64,000 nt of DNA from Arenicola marina. Its lineage: Eukaryota > Annelida > Polychaeta > Arenicolidae. The notes beneath the pieces are model-generated. The model was not told the origin of the DNA, searched no databases, and was given only the letters and a program-made list of their open reading frames with translations. Positions 10,140 through 21,718 of the stretch are shown piece after piece. How positions within the stretch are numbered: position 1 is the first letter of the stretch; every line of letters starts with the position of its first letter. The DNA lies in NCBI GenBank assembly GCA_964019135.1, contig CAXHSH010000664.1:124001-188000 (forward strand), read 5' to 3'. The translations under genes and the position numbers were made by a program.

Positions 10140-11346
10140 ATTATATTCACAAAGTCCCTCTCCACCTCCTCGTCATTCACCCACTTGGGACGTGTCTGAA
10201 CATGTTTTGGCGAGGTGTAAAAATAGCATCACGACTGACGTCATGCATCGGCGTGGCTTTGTCATCTGTTTAAAGATAGACAGAGGGGCGTGGCCAACAG
10301 GCTTTGTACGCACGGGTAATCGCTGTAAATGAGCGATCAATCTTTTTTTTTAATCCCAACATCTCAAGCCCACGTCATAATAAGACTGAGTCGCTTCACT
10401 ACGTTTTCTGATAATTGGTTCATCCACTACTGTGTGTGAATTGTGTGATTAATGTTAAAGGTCACAAAAAAGAGCCGTGGATGTTTTAAAACTCATCAAA
10501 ATGCTACCTTTGTGAAAGAGCGGTGACTTTAATGACTCGTCTGCGAGCGACAGATGTATAGGCGACTATAGCACGGGGTATAATTAGCATAAATTATGAT
10601 GTAAATAGCTAATTAATCTGTCAACAAGTCATTCATAATTGTTTTGAAGTCTTTGTTTCCGCGTTATAGTACGGGGTATAAATAGTATAAATTAGTATGT
10701 AAATAGGTATATTCAACAAGGTTATTAATCATTGTTTGTCTATGTTCTCGTGCTATAGTACGAGTAAATGAAGAAGACATGGCTGGCGGAAGAGGCAATG
10801 AAGGTGTTAACTATGTCATTAATCATTGTTTGAAGTCTGCGATCAAGTACTATTATGAATAGGTAATAGATGAACAAGTCATTTTGTTTTGCTGAAACAG
10901 TAAATAATTTAATCGCTATAGATATCGCCATGTAAACTGTACATTCTCGCGTTACAACAGGATTAATCGTCAATGACACGTGTATATAATCAATGTAATC
11001 AGGCCATGTGAGATCCTATAAGCTGTGTAATATGTTTGTTTGTTTGTAAAAACCTAAGGATATATATCGAGTAAACCATATTAACGCAAATACAATCGTC
11101 CATTTTGCAAAGTTTTTATTCCTATATCATTACAATACATGAATACCATTACCCGCTACAACATCTATCGTGGTCAAAAACTGAGTATCACAAAAGCATA
11201 CACCTTGATATCATATTATTATACATGACAATTTAGACCATGGGTAAAAGGGTCTTGCACGCGGTTTGCATAAAATGCGGGGACTGCCGGCGATTGATAC
11301 GTCATCCATAAATACATCAAATGTAACTTAGTGGATACATAAACAT

Positions 11347-11945
11347 TTAGGATAGATGTATCTTATCCAAACCTTTCGGGCAACATTCAACACAGTCGAA
11401 GTACCCCTCCTGATTTTCGTGAGATGACATACAATCAACCAACTCGGTGAGTTCCGGAACACACTTATCATGGATCGTGTTGAGATGGAACTTAAGTAAA
11501 TTCCACTGCTTTAAATCGAGAGTAACTCCTTTTCGGGTCGGCACGGGCGTATCTGTTGCAATTCTCGATCTATGGTGTTTGTCAATGTCTGCAACATCTT
11601 CCAGCGGGTTGCGATGAGATTGACACCCACTTTTGTAGGGTAATCACGCCCGTTGTCTTGACATACCCACTTTCTAATATCAAAGCGTAAAACGTCTTTG
11701 AAATACTGAACAGTTAAATAGACATCCTCTCCGATGCACACTTGACAGCGTATATCGTGAGTTTGCTCGGAAGTACACTGCGTATTCTCCCATTTTCTTG
11801 TCTTGGCCAGCGGGATGAGTGGTAGCCGATTGGAGGGAGCGAAGCTCGCTGTTGTCTTGTGGGAAGTCATGTCGTTGTGGTGAAAAGATGGAGACCGCCC
11901 GCACATTATATTCACAAAGTCCCTCTCCACCTCCTCGTCATTCAC
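11347..11945 (-). CDS. PC4-like Polinton accessory genes, copy B
   Basis: The second copy of the pair described for copy A, created by the terminal tandem duplication (11945-11511 and 11544-11347). The same PC4-type motifs are present (IGEDVYLTVQYFKD, GVTLDLKQW). Near-identity to copy A points to a very recent duplication or to gene conversion. Confidence 0.6.
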
Positions 11946-12288
11946 CCACTTGGGACGTGTCTGAACATGTTTTGGCGAGGTGTAAAAATAGCATCACGAC
12001 TGACGTCATGCATCGGCGTGGCTTTGTCATCTGTTTAAAGATAGACAGAGGGGCGTGGCCAACAGGCTTTGTACGCACGGGTAATCGCTGTAAATGAGCG
12101 ATCAATCTTTTTGTTTAATCCCAACATCTCAAGCCCACGTTATAATAAGACTGAGTCGCTTCACTACGTTTTCTGATAATTGGTTCATCCACTACTGTGT
12201 GTGAATTGTGTGATTGATGTTAAAGGTCACAAAAAAGAGCCGTGGATGTTTTAAAACTCATCAAAATGCTACCTTTGTGAAAGAGCGG

Positions 12289-13014
12289 TGTCACGACGTG
12301 AACAAAAAAGGTCTCAATGCTCATTAATAATAATAATATTTAATATGACATAATATTGGCAATGTATACCTTAGATATAATGGGGTGTTATATTTGCACG
12401 GTTAGCATGGTTTGGGGCAAAGTCATAGTCACTCTCCTGACTGCTTCTGGGCAGCAGTGATGTGTCCGGGTGGATCACAGACTCCAGTTATGCCGACGCC
12501 GACCGGAAACAGGAAAACTGCTGTCGACCTTCTAGGTGGCTGTTGGTGGACTGTCGCGGCACTGTCATCATCGACGAACGGAGACACCACCCCACTACAA
12601 AGGGGCGTCTCCAGGCGGAGCGGTGATAGAGTCCACTGGTGATAGCGCTACCACGATCTGGAATGCCCACAGGAAACGGCAGAGTCCAGAAGCTACAAAG
12701 ACGTAGCAGCCTAGCGCCCTAAACTCCGAAGCGCTCGTAGGGATCGTCTTGACGACATCGGATGTTCTGTCGTCGCCTGTCCTGAGGTAGTCTGTCCACT
12801 CCGATGTGGATGCAGTACTTATACCGAAGGCCACTCCCATGATAAACGCACCATCGACCGCACTGAGCTAATCAATAGCGGCTGCTGAGCATATGGCCAC
12901 TCCCAGCACGATCTCACCATCGACCGATTTGAGCTCAACTCAACTCAACAGTCACTGCTGAGTTTAAGAAACTGACATTACAAATGGAGTAAAGTGGTAA
13001 TCAAGTTTATGACA
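12289..13014. mobile_element. Solo LTR inserted in the Polinton
   Basis: A 726-bp segment begins tgtcacgacg and ends tttatgaca (TG...CA ends) and is bracketed by the 5-bp direct repeat agcgg at 12284-12288 and 13015-13019. The undisturbed duplicate at about 10527-10540 reads agcggtgacttta without the segment, giving a natural empty site. No open frame is meaningful. It does not match the LTRs of the other LTR elements in this window. The insertion must follow, or be independent of, the tandem duplication. Confidence 0.75.
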
Positions 13015-13019
13015 AGCGG

Positions 13020-13892
13020 TGACTTTAAATGTGGTTTTTGGCGGGGTATTGGCCGACGGTCTGTGTACGCACAAGTTTGGGAGTTTCGCTGTGATATGAA
13101 CTTTGTGAAATATCGGAAGGAATAATCACCTTAATTTTAGTTTCGGTTGTAACATTATTCAACTGTCGCCGATGTAATAAGGATGCATCTATAAACGTTC
13201 GAACAAACAAGTCGTGGAGACAAGCGCCCGGTTGGCGTCCTTTTGTCGCGGGGGAGAAGAGTTATGACAGTTGTTTGATGAGTCAGTCTATTATTTCGAT
13301 AGTAATAAGCGGGCTTTATGCTCTTCACCTCAGGTATTATTTATCTGCAAGCCATTAATACGTCGGCCGGAAAGGTCAATGGGTTAACCTCTTCAACAAC
13401 CGCCTGTGGGCATTTAATTATACCTTCCCCTCCCGAATGGTTAGAAGAATCATCGTTACATGAACGGCACGCAAATCCGTGGCAGCTGGTTCGCTGAAGC
13501 TATTTAAATCATGATGGTATAAATGAGTTTGACGAGGCCGACGGGATTTGTACGTATAACTTTGGAGTGTCCCTATGATATGCTCTTTGTGAACTATCGG
13601 GGAGAATAATCACTTTATTATCGTTTCGGTTGTAACATTATTGAACTGTCGGTCCTTTTGTCGCGAGGGAGAAGAGTTATGAGAGTTGTTCGATGAGTCA
13701 GTCTATTATTTCGATAGTAATAAGCGGGCTTTATGGCCTTCACCTCAGGTAGTTTTTCATCTGCAAGTCATTAATACGTCGGCCAGAAAGGTCAATCGTT
13801 TAACCTCTTCAACAACCGCCGACATTTAATTATTCCCTTCCGCTCCTAGATGACTAGACAAAGAAAAAGCCGTTACATGAACGGCACGCTGC
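13020..13892. repeat. Tandem duplicated promoter-like region upstream of polB
   Basis: Two diverged copies (about 13030-13487 and 13530-13892) share long blocks such as gatgagtcagtctattattt, gataagtaat-like runs and catgaacggcacgc. Each copy contains an AP-1-type tgagtca. The region lies directly upstream of the polB gene, so a promoter or enhancer role is plausible but inferred. Confidence 0.6.
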
Positions 13893-13981
13893 AACAATAA
13901 TCGCATGCCAGTGGTGATGACTCATTTATATTTTGCTGCCGTCTGCAAAACCAAAGTGAGCGCGTCCCCTGCGTTGCGTAT

Positions 13982-13989
13982 TATAAATA
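13982..13989 (+). promoter_or_regulatory. TATA box upstream of polB
   Basis: TATAAATA lies 51 bases before the ATG at 14033. The same octamer stands before four other gene starts in the element. Confidence 0.55.
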
Positions 13990-14032
13990 GTGAGGATACC
14001 CACCGGCTTAACATCATTCGAAATCAGTCATC

Positions 14033-17000
14033 ATGGAGAACGACGCTACCTGCTCGCTGTGTCAAAGATTCTGCGGCAACCGCCATAATCTGGATCAACA
14101 TATGAGAGCCAAACATACTGTTTGTGAAAGAGAGAGTTTTAAATGCAAAGACTGTGGAAAAGAAATGTATAATGGACATAACTTGCGTGTGCACGAAAAT
14201 ACTCACGCTCAACGCAGACGCAAACATACTGTTTGTGAAAGAGAGAGTTTTAAATGCAAAGACTGTGGAAAAGAAATGTATAATGGACATAACTTGCGTG
14301 TGCACGAAAATACTCACGCTCAACGCAGACGCAAACATACTGTTTGTGAAAGAGAGAGTTTTAAATGCAAAGACTGTGGAAAAGAAATGTATAATGGTCA
14401 TAACTTGCGTGTGCACGAAAATACTCACGCTCAATACAGACCCGCGGTGACATTTCCGTGCTCACAGTGTGGGAAAATAATGTCAAACGAATACAACTTG
14501 CGGGTTCACGAAAATACTCATCGTCATCCCTACCATTGTGGACAGTGTGGTCTAGGAGTGAAAACTGCTATTTATCTTCGGGCGCACCAACATCAAGAGC
14601 ATGGAGATCACACTTGTTCACGTTGTAACGTAAAGTTTATGACTGCCCGCCATTTAAGAGAACACACATGTCACAAAGAGGGTGAGTCTACCGCACACGC
14701 TTGTCAACAAGGCGGTGGATCTACCGCCAAACGACAGAAATCAACCCACATCAAATGTCGTATATGTGGATGTATTTGTGATAATTGGAAAGAATTGTTT
14801 GCTCATCGACGTGAGCTACATCAAAGCGGTGCTGGCTTGCAAGACCTCCCTTTTCCGACAGAAGGTGCTCCATGGATAGAAGAAGGTACGATCAATAATT
14901 CGTTACATGATGTCTATAATAGACACTCTTCCGTCATATTGGAGCAGCATCGTATGAATCCTGAAAGGATGACCGATACCTTTAACTTTCCTGTTGACCC
15001 TTCCCATTTTCACGAACGTGATTTAATGGAACATTTTCGATTGATTATGGAACGTGAGGAGAAGGCTGTAAAAGTCAATGCTGCCGCTGGATTCATTTTA
15101 CGTCACCGTGAGACTGGAGAACTAAGATATTATTATCCTCATCTAAATAATCAACTTTTTGAAACTCCACTCACGCTCAGTACGCCGTCTGATCTCGGTC
15201 GTATTCAGCGAGTGGTTCATCGGTTACACTTGTTGGATCTTTTGTTACGAGACCGACCTGATACCAAATGGACTTTGGTTTGTATAACGAACATTCGTTA
15301 TACTGTAACCAAGATGGCTTACACCATGGGAGCAGCTCTTGAGTTACCAGAATACCTCATCAACAAGCGGAGTATTTTAACGATGACATGCAATGCCAAG
15401 ACTGGAAAACCATATGAAGGTGACAAATGCTTCTTTCGTTGCTTGGCTTATCTTCGTCAAAATTCGATGCGTTCTACTATCGCCTCGACGGATCACTTAC
15501 TGAAACAATGGTGTGAGTGGCAGCGCCAACACGATCCCGATCACGCTCAAACCCCTGAACAATTCACAGGCATAGACCTCCAAGATCTCCCCGCTTTGGA
15601 ATCGTTGTTTCATGTAAATATTTACGTTTACGATCTCTCGAAGGAAGATATCGCTACATCTATCTATAGGAGCTGTGGACAGCATGGAATGGATGGACAG
15701 CGTAATGATTTATATCTAAACATGCACGATCATCACCTGTCCTACATTACCGATATGAAAGCCTTCGCAAGAAAATTTACATGCGACATGTGTCAACGTC
15801 ATTTTGATCGGGCGAATAATTTTAAACGTCACCAACGCACATGTACGTCCAAAAGCAAGTATATGTACCCAGGAGGTTACTATAAACCGTCAGAGACTTT
15901 GTTTTCACGTCTGGATGAACTCGGCATTTCAGTAAGTGAACGTCAGTTTCCTTGGTTCGCGACATTTGACTTTGAAGCAGTATTGAAGCGATCTGAAAAC
16001 AATTCACCCAGTGGCAAATTGCATTTTCATTCCACACATGAAGCCATCTCTGTCGCGGTGGCATCTAATGTCCCAGGCTATACTGAACCCGTATGTTTTG
16101 TAGACAGTCACCCGGATAACTTGGTGGAACGGATGTTTCAATATTTAATCGACATACAAGAGAAAAGCAACGAACTTGCTCGAAAAAAGTGGGACGATGT
16201 ATTTCAAGAACTATCGCAAATGATGGAAACATATGAGTTGATGCATCCAGATATGGAGAGTGACGATGAAGACATAACAGCAGATGGGGAGGAATCTGAG
16301 AGACGTGGCGAGAGCAATCCTTTTATCGCTGCTATAAGTGAAGTCACGGGAAAACTGAATAACTTTTGTCGTCAACTCCCAGTGATCGGCTTCAATTCCG
16401 GCAAATACGACTTGAATCTAATTAAACAAACAGCTTTCCTGAATCATATGTTTAACGACGAATATAAGGGTGAAGATATACCAACAACAAATGTTGATGA
16501 GGAAGGAGAGGAGAGACCTAAAGGGTTTGTTGTTAAGCGTAATAACGCTTACATGTGCATGTCTAATGACAAATTCCGCTTCCTGGATATGACACAGTTT
16601 TTGCCACCAGGAACATCCTATGATAAATTTCTAAATACGTTCGGAACTGAACAAAAGAAGTCATATTTTCCATACGAATGGTTGGATGATTTTAGTAAAT
16701 TAAGCCACACCTGTCTTCCCGAAGTCGATGCCTTTTATTCAAACTTAAAAGGACGAAATATACTTGGAACTACGCCACAGGAAATAGAAATCAATTTCTT
16801 ATCTTTGCAAGCTGTTTGGGAAGAAGAAGACATGAAAACCATGTCCGACTTTTTACAATGGTATAACAAGTTAGATGTAGGACCATTCGTCGAAGCAGCC
16901 GATAAGTTACGACAGATGTTTTGTGCACAAGGAATTGATCCTTATAAGGAATGCATATCAGTTCCCGGCGTTGCGCGACGACTGTTAGATAAATGTGCGC

Positions 17001-19187
17001 AAGGACTCAACGCGTCTTTCGCCATCTTCGGTACACGAGATGAAGATATGTACGACAAGGTTCACGCAAACCTCTTTGGGGGATTGTCTGTTATCTTCAC
17101 GAGATACCATGAGGCAGACAAGACCCACATACGCTCAAACCCGGAATGTACTTGTAAAAGTATTTTCGGGTACGACGCAAACGCACTCTATTTGTCATCA
17201 TTTATGGAAGAATTCCCCGTGGGACCCTTTTACCGCCGGCTCATGGAGGATAATTTCAAGCGTCAACGCTCCACCAGATATCTCAGCATGTTCCGATGGA
17301 TGGATTGGTTGCAGAGAGTCAACCCTGAACTCCACATTCATCACCAACTGAACCAAGGTCGAGAAGTGAGAGTCGGAAACTATAGACTGGATGGTTTCAA
17401 CCCGACGGACAATCAAGTGTATGAATTTCACGGTGAGTGCACTCGTGTGAATGGGTTATGGTTATGGGTGGATAGGTTGACTCGGCTAGCTATATTTACT
17501 CAAAACTTGATGAGTAACGACAAGTTAAAGTACAGTTTTTACTGTGTAACTAAAAATGATGCATCAGTATATAACGTGTTGCAGGCATTGTAAAATAGAA
17601 ACTGGTGTTAGTTATTATTTTGTTCCTTTCTACAGGCTGTTACTACCACGGACATGACTGCGTGACCTACACTGATGAAGGAAAGGAGACAGAGAGACGA
17701 ATTCGTCTAAAGAAAACGGAAAAACGCACCCGAATGCTAAGAAAGTTAGGTTATGAAGTTGTTGAAAAGTGGGAGTGTGACTTTCAGAAAGAGATAAAGC
17801 AGTCTGAAAGGTTACGTGCTTTTGTCGCCGAAACTCATCCCCCATTTACAAAACAACACGGAGATGGTGTGGTGACAACAGAGACTTTGTTGGCGGCTGT
17901 ACGAGACCAGACTTTCTTCGGGTTCATGGAGGTGGATATTGAAGTACCCTCAACATGGACAGATCCCTCCATGAAGATCAAGGCGGGGGAATGAGTCCTA
18001 AGACGTATTTTTCAGAGTTTCCACCATTAATATGTACAAGTAATATTGAATTCGAGCACTGGGGACAACACATGCAGAGTTTTGTGGAGGAACATGACTT
18101 ACCGAAAACTAGCAAACGGTTATTGGTGAGTGGATTGAAAGCTAAGCGATTGCTCATTACATCTCCCTTACTGAAATGGCATTTGGATCACGGACTGCAT
18201 GTCACCAAAATTTATGACGTGGTGGAATATGCCCGTATGAAATGTTATCTTCCCTTTGCAGAGAAAGTAACAAAAGCCAGACGTGCGGGTGATTGTGATC
18301 CCAAATTTGAATTATTGGCTTCACTGCACAAGTTACAAGGAAATGCGGCTTATGGGTGTTTATTGTTAAACAAAACAAAATTCCGAAACGTGATGTTTTC
18401 CTTTGAAAAGGTAAAAGCCTGTCAAAAAGTGAATGATCCACTGTTTAGAAACTTGAATGAGATCACATCAGACATGTTTGAACTGGAAATGGCTAAAGGT
18501 AAAATCTCCATGGATTTACCCATTCAAAACGCCATGTTTGTTCTACAAAACGCTAAGAAACGAATGTTGCAGTATTATTTCGACTTTCTACGAGTTAGAG
18601 TAGATTATCGAAAATTTGAACTGTTAGAGACGGATACAGACAGTCTATATTTTGCACTATCCGAGAAGAGTTTGCAAGATGTTCTTCTTCCCGATCACAA
18701 AGAGAGTGTGTTAAATGATTTGTATGGACACTGCGGTGAAGAAGACATCAATGCCGATCGGTTCTATTTTCCGAGAGAGTGTTGCGATAGACACAGAAAA
18801 CACGACAGTCGCACACCGGGTCTGTTTAAAGCGGAATACTGCAACGGTCATGTATTTTATGGCTTGTCATCCAAGACATATCTTGTTGTTGGAGATGATG
18901 GTTCTTATAAAATGTCATGTAAGGGCATCCAAAAGAGCAGAGTGAACAATCCTCGAGAAATATTTCAAGATGTGATAGACAACAAAGCAACCCGTTCTAT
19001 TACCAATCGCGGTTTCCTTGTTAAAAAGAATCAGATTTTGACTTACTCGCAAGATAGAGCCGGATTTGCTTATCTGTATGTCAAAAGGCAGATACAAGCT
19101 GATGGAATACATAGCCTTCCCCATGATATCACGCTATGTCCATATAGTGATGCGAAGCCAGAAACATGTGAAGACGTTTTATTGTGA
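14033..19187 (+). CDS. polB: Polinton protein-primed DNA polymerase B region with N-terminal zinc fingers
   Basis: This is the family-B DNA polymerase that copies the element by protein priming. The N-terminal ~260 codons carry about eight C2H2 fingers, with another (CDMCQRHF...) further on. Exonuclease motifs follow (FATFDFEA and IGFNSGKYDLN), then polymerase motif A (YDANALY), motif B (KLQGNAAYG) and motif C (ETDTDSLYF). The region is read in more than one frame, with about two switches; at least one has good GT-AG splice-like borders, and introns are known in Polinton genes. It is the longest gene in the element and is preceded by a TATA box. The finger array is unusual because three successive fingers are almost identical. 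Confidence 0.93.
14111..14443 (+). repeat. Three 111-bp tandem repeats encoding identical zinc fingers
   Basis: The 37-codon unit starting KHTVCERESFKCKDCGKE recurs at 14111, 14222 and 14333 with hardly any nucleotide difference, each encoding one C2H2 finger and linker. A fourth, diverged finger (CSQCGKIMSNEYNLRVH) follows. The antisense open frame at 14024-14434 is a shadow of this repeat. Confidence 0.95.
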
Positions 19188-19434
19188 AGCCATTGATGAA
19201 TGTATTGCATCGGAATAAGTTCGTAAGATAAGATCGTAGTATACACATGTGAGTAATTTTAGTTATAATGCTGGAATGTTATGTATCGCGAATTGTATGT
19301 TATATATCATCTTGGTAGATATACATGTTAGTTTGTATGTTTTGTGTCGAATGTTTTGTGGTACAGAATAAATATAATCTACTCTTTATTTGATTCTTTA
19401 TTTCATATAATCGCATAGACATAACGTCACTTAT

Positions 19435-19833
19435 TTAATGGTACTCTTTGGCCAATTGCTCAATGACATCAGTCAACCACATGTAATCGGGCGTTGTCGA
19501 AGGTGGTTCTTCATTCGTGGGTTCAACTTGTGGCATTTTATTCGTCTTACATACGGGTGAGGAAACTTGTACTGTCTCACATCGGGTTGGGACGACATTT
19601 ATCTGAGAAGGGGGCGGGTCCACTTCTACCGTCTCGCGTCCAATCAGATTTAGGGCTCTGTCGATGGCCGCCGCGTTGTCCGCTACAGCTCGCCACGCTT
19701 GAGAAGTTAATTTTACGCGACGGCCTGATGGTAAAGAGATGTATACCAGAAAGCCATTTTTGCTATTTCTTTCAATCTCCGCAAAATGGTCTTCGCCTAA
19801 AGGCAACTTTATACGATGAAACTTGACCTCCAT
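19435..19833 (-). CDS. PC4-like small protein, second family member
   Basis: A 132-codon frame on the minus strand with LPLGEDHFAEIE, FLVYISLPSGRRVKLT and SQAWRAVADNAAAIDRAL near its start, the strand-strand-helix layout of PC4/Sub1 C-terminal domains. The rest is a low-complexity acidic and Pro-rich tail. It differs from the PC4-like genes at the left end, so the element carries at least two PC4-like lineages. It lies between polB and the ATPase, pointing toward polB. Confidence 0.5.
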   Translation of the reverse strand: MEVKFHRIKLPLGEDHFAEIERNSKNGFLVYISLPSGRRVKLTSQAWRAVADNAAAIDRALNLIGRETVEVDPPPSQINVVPTRCETVQVSSPVCKTNKMPQVEPTNEEPPSTTPDYMWLTDVIEQLAKEYH

Positions 19834-20003
19834 GATGTGTGTGATGCTTCAAACTGCTGTCACATGCGTTATTGTCAAGCGTTTTATAACCAACCAACTA
19901 CGACGCTTCCATTTGTGCTGACATCTGCGATATTTTCCATTATTTCATAACGATGACTCATCTCGAACCTGCTAGAAGCACGCTCATATAGTGATGTCAG
20001 TTC

Positions 20004-20080
20004 TATAAATAGCACACGGTGACTCATCATCTTTTGACTGTAACGGCAACATATTACAGGTGATGTCACTTCTATAAATA
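20004..20080 (+). promoter_or_regulatory. Duplicated TATA-containing promoter segment before the ATPase gene
   Basis: Two copies of gatgtcasttctataaatagc (s = c or g) lie about 69 bases apart, with TATAAATA at 20004-20011 and 20073-20080. The second is about 66 bases before the ATG at 20139. Confidence 0.5.
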
Positions 20081-20138
20081 GCTTATAACCAACTGAGCGT
20101 TTGACGCGCTCAGTCCACACCATCTGTTACATTTTGAA

Positions 20139-20747
20139 ATGGGCTTGCTCTGGAGTCAAAGTAGTGAAAAAACTTTTCAGTCTCACGCCCAATGGAAGGA
20201 AGGTGTTAAAATTACAAATTCATTGAAAGAGTACCAACACATTCTAAAAAGTTTTTAGCCCTACTCTACCTATTTCCTCGCTGGTCCTTCCAAGTGTGGG
20301 AAGACTCAATGGATACAAAGATTTATACATCATAAGAATAAGATGTTTCAAGATCCCTCACCCGGTAAAGTTATTTATTTCTACGGGGTTTGGCAACATA
20401 CTTTTGAACAGATGGAACGTGACGGTATCATATTTGTTAAAGGCTTACCGACGATGAAAGAAGTGGATACTTATGGAGATACGCTGTTGGTGATTGATGA
20501 TCTTTATCTAGAAGCGGCGGCTTCTACTCTCGTCAGCAACTTATTTACGCGTGAATCACATCACAGAAAGCTAAGCGTCGTCTTAGTGAGTCAAAATCTA
20601 TTTCACGCGGGACGCTATTCGAGAACTATACAACTGAATACAGAGTATTTAGTATTATTCAAAAGCCCACGTGACGCCAATCAGATTCAGTATCTGGCGA
20701 GGCAGTTATACCCTCATCACGTACAGGCTTTCATGAGTGCCCCTTAG
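20139..20747 (+). CDS. Polinton packaging ATPase (FtsK/HerA-type) region
   Basis: Encodes the A32-like ATPase thought to package DNA. A Walker A-type motif (AGPSKCGKTQW) sits near 20280 and a Walker B-type motif (TLLVIDDLY) near 20487, followed by LSVVLVSQNLF, a sensor-like strand typical of this ATPase family. The region is interrupted. It follows a duplicated TATA segment and precedes the small conserved Polinton genes. Confidence 0.85.
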
Positions 20748-20861
20748 GATGCAACGTCTGGGATGCATGGGTATTTAGTGGTGGACGCCACCGTTAACGC
20801 TTTGGACGACTACCGATTGCGGTCGCGCGTGTTTCCTGGTGAAGACATGTGGATCTACACC

Positions 20862-20869
20862 TATAAATA
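20862..20869 (+). promoter_or_regulatory. TATA box upstream of the small basic gene
   Basis: TATAAATA sits 46 bases before the ATG at 20908, in the same arrangement as at the other gene starts of the element. Confidence 0.5.
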
Positions 20870-20907
20870 ACGTGTCTCCCGCATTGTTTCGGCAGACAAC
20901 TGTGGAA

Positions 20908-21258
20908 ATGTCCAACAAAGTGAAGGAAGAGAGCGATTTTCTCAGCTTAGTGGCCAAGGCAGATCCCCAACAAAGACTAGCGCTCCTTTCAACAGCTTCA
21001 TCCAACCAAGTTTTTGTTTTGCGTGAAATCATTATAAATATTTTACGTGGACGTTTTGCATTGACAGCTGAACAGATTCAAGTGCTGAATCCATTCAAAC
21101 GCTTTTTACGACTTTTATCTCAATCCTCATCAACGTTGTCAGCCTCCAGGACTCTATTGAGACGACATAGTAAACATATTCAGATACTTCTTCAGACGGT
21201 TTGGTCTCACTTGCATCCACTGCTACGCGATGAAGAAAGCCGTTCTGATACCTATTGA
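20908..21258 (+). CDS. Small conserved Polinton protein (helical, basic)
   Basis: A 116-codon frame starting MSNKVKEESDFLSLVAKA. It is a largely alpha-helical, Arg/Lys-rich protein (for example FLRLLSQSSSTLSASRTLL) of a type I recall next to the ATPase in many animal Polintons; its function is unknown to me. I prefer the ATG at 20908 over an upstream in-frame one because the TATA box at 20862 would lie inside the longer version. It overlaps the next gene by 29 bases. Confidence 0.6.
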   Translation: MSNKVKEESDFLSLVAKADPQQRLALLSTASSNQVFVLREIIINILRGRFALTAEQIQVLNPFKRFLRLLSQSSSTLSASRTLLRRHSKHIQILLQTVWSHLHPLLRDEESRSDTY

Positions 21259-21715
21259 GAAATACGACCGATGGATGAAACTCATACAACAAGAGACACC
21301 ACAACCCGAGGGAGAAATCTCTCCTCGACATGATATCACTGTTGTTCGTGCTGTTTCGCCTATTCCCACTGAGGATAAAGTGACACACAAGCTGAATGAA
21401 GCAGTTATTGTCAGTGCGTTACCGAAAAATTGTCAACATAAAATGAAGTCGTTGTTGGATTTGATAGAATCTGACATAAAATGGAATGAACGAGGGGAAG
21501 TCTTCATTCGAGAATCGTTCATCCCCGGAAGCCACATCGTCGATCTTTTGAAAGACGTCTGCCGCCAATCTACACGGTTTACCCCGAGAGGAGCGAATGA
21601 ATTTTACCAGCTTCTGCGGGAAAGAAATGTCCCCTTAAGTTTCATCACCAACACACAACGACTTCGGGGATTGAGAGCTGAGGAGCATCCCCCTTCGCAG
21701 TGGATTACATTATAA
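21230..21715 (+). CDS. Conserved Polinton protein of unknown function
   Basis: A 161-codon frame starting MKKAVLIPIEKYDRWMKL, with a central KMKSLLDLIESDIKWNERGE and a C-terminal segment around IPGSHIVDLLKDVCR and GANEFYQLL. Proteins with this WNERGE...GSHI.DLL layout are familiar from Polintons, where their function is not established as far as I know. It overlaps the preceding gene and ends 3 bases before the integrase frame, so all three may share one transcript. Confidence 0.6.
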   Translation: MKKAVLIPIEKYDRWMKLIQQETPQPEGEISPRHDITVVRAVSPIPTEDKVTHKLNEAVIVSALPKNCQHKMKSLLDLIESDIKWNERGEVFIRESFIPGSHIVDLLKDVCRQSTRFTPRGANEFYQLLRERNVPLSFITNTQRLRGLRAEEHPPSQWITL

Positions 21716-21718
21716 ACG

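Larger units (their letters stand above)
8797..12288 (+). repeat. Tandem duplication of the Polinton left end (two ~1.75-kb copies)
   Basis: Copy A (about 8797-10535) and copy B (about 10570-12288) are near-identical, with corresponding features offset by 1770-1773 bases. Each contains most of the terminal arm plus the minus-strand PC4-like genes. A 35-40-bp non-repeated joint separates them. The very low divergence indicates a recent event compared with the age implied by the rest of the element. Confidence 0.92.

Noticed and set aside
14024-14434. 136-codon antisense frame with threefold repeated sequence
   Set aside because: Shadow of the zinc-finger repeat on the opposite strand.
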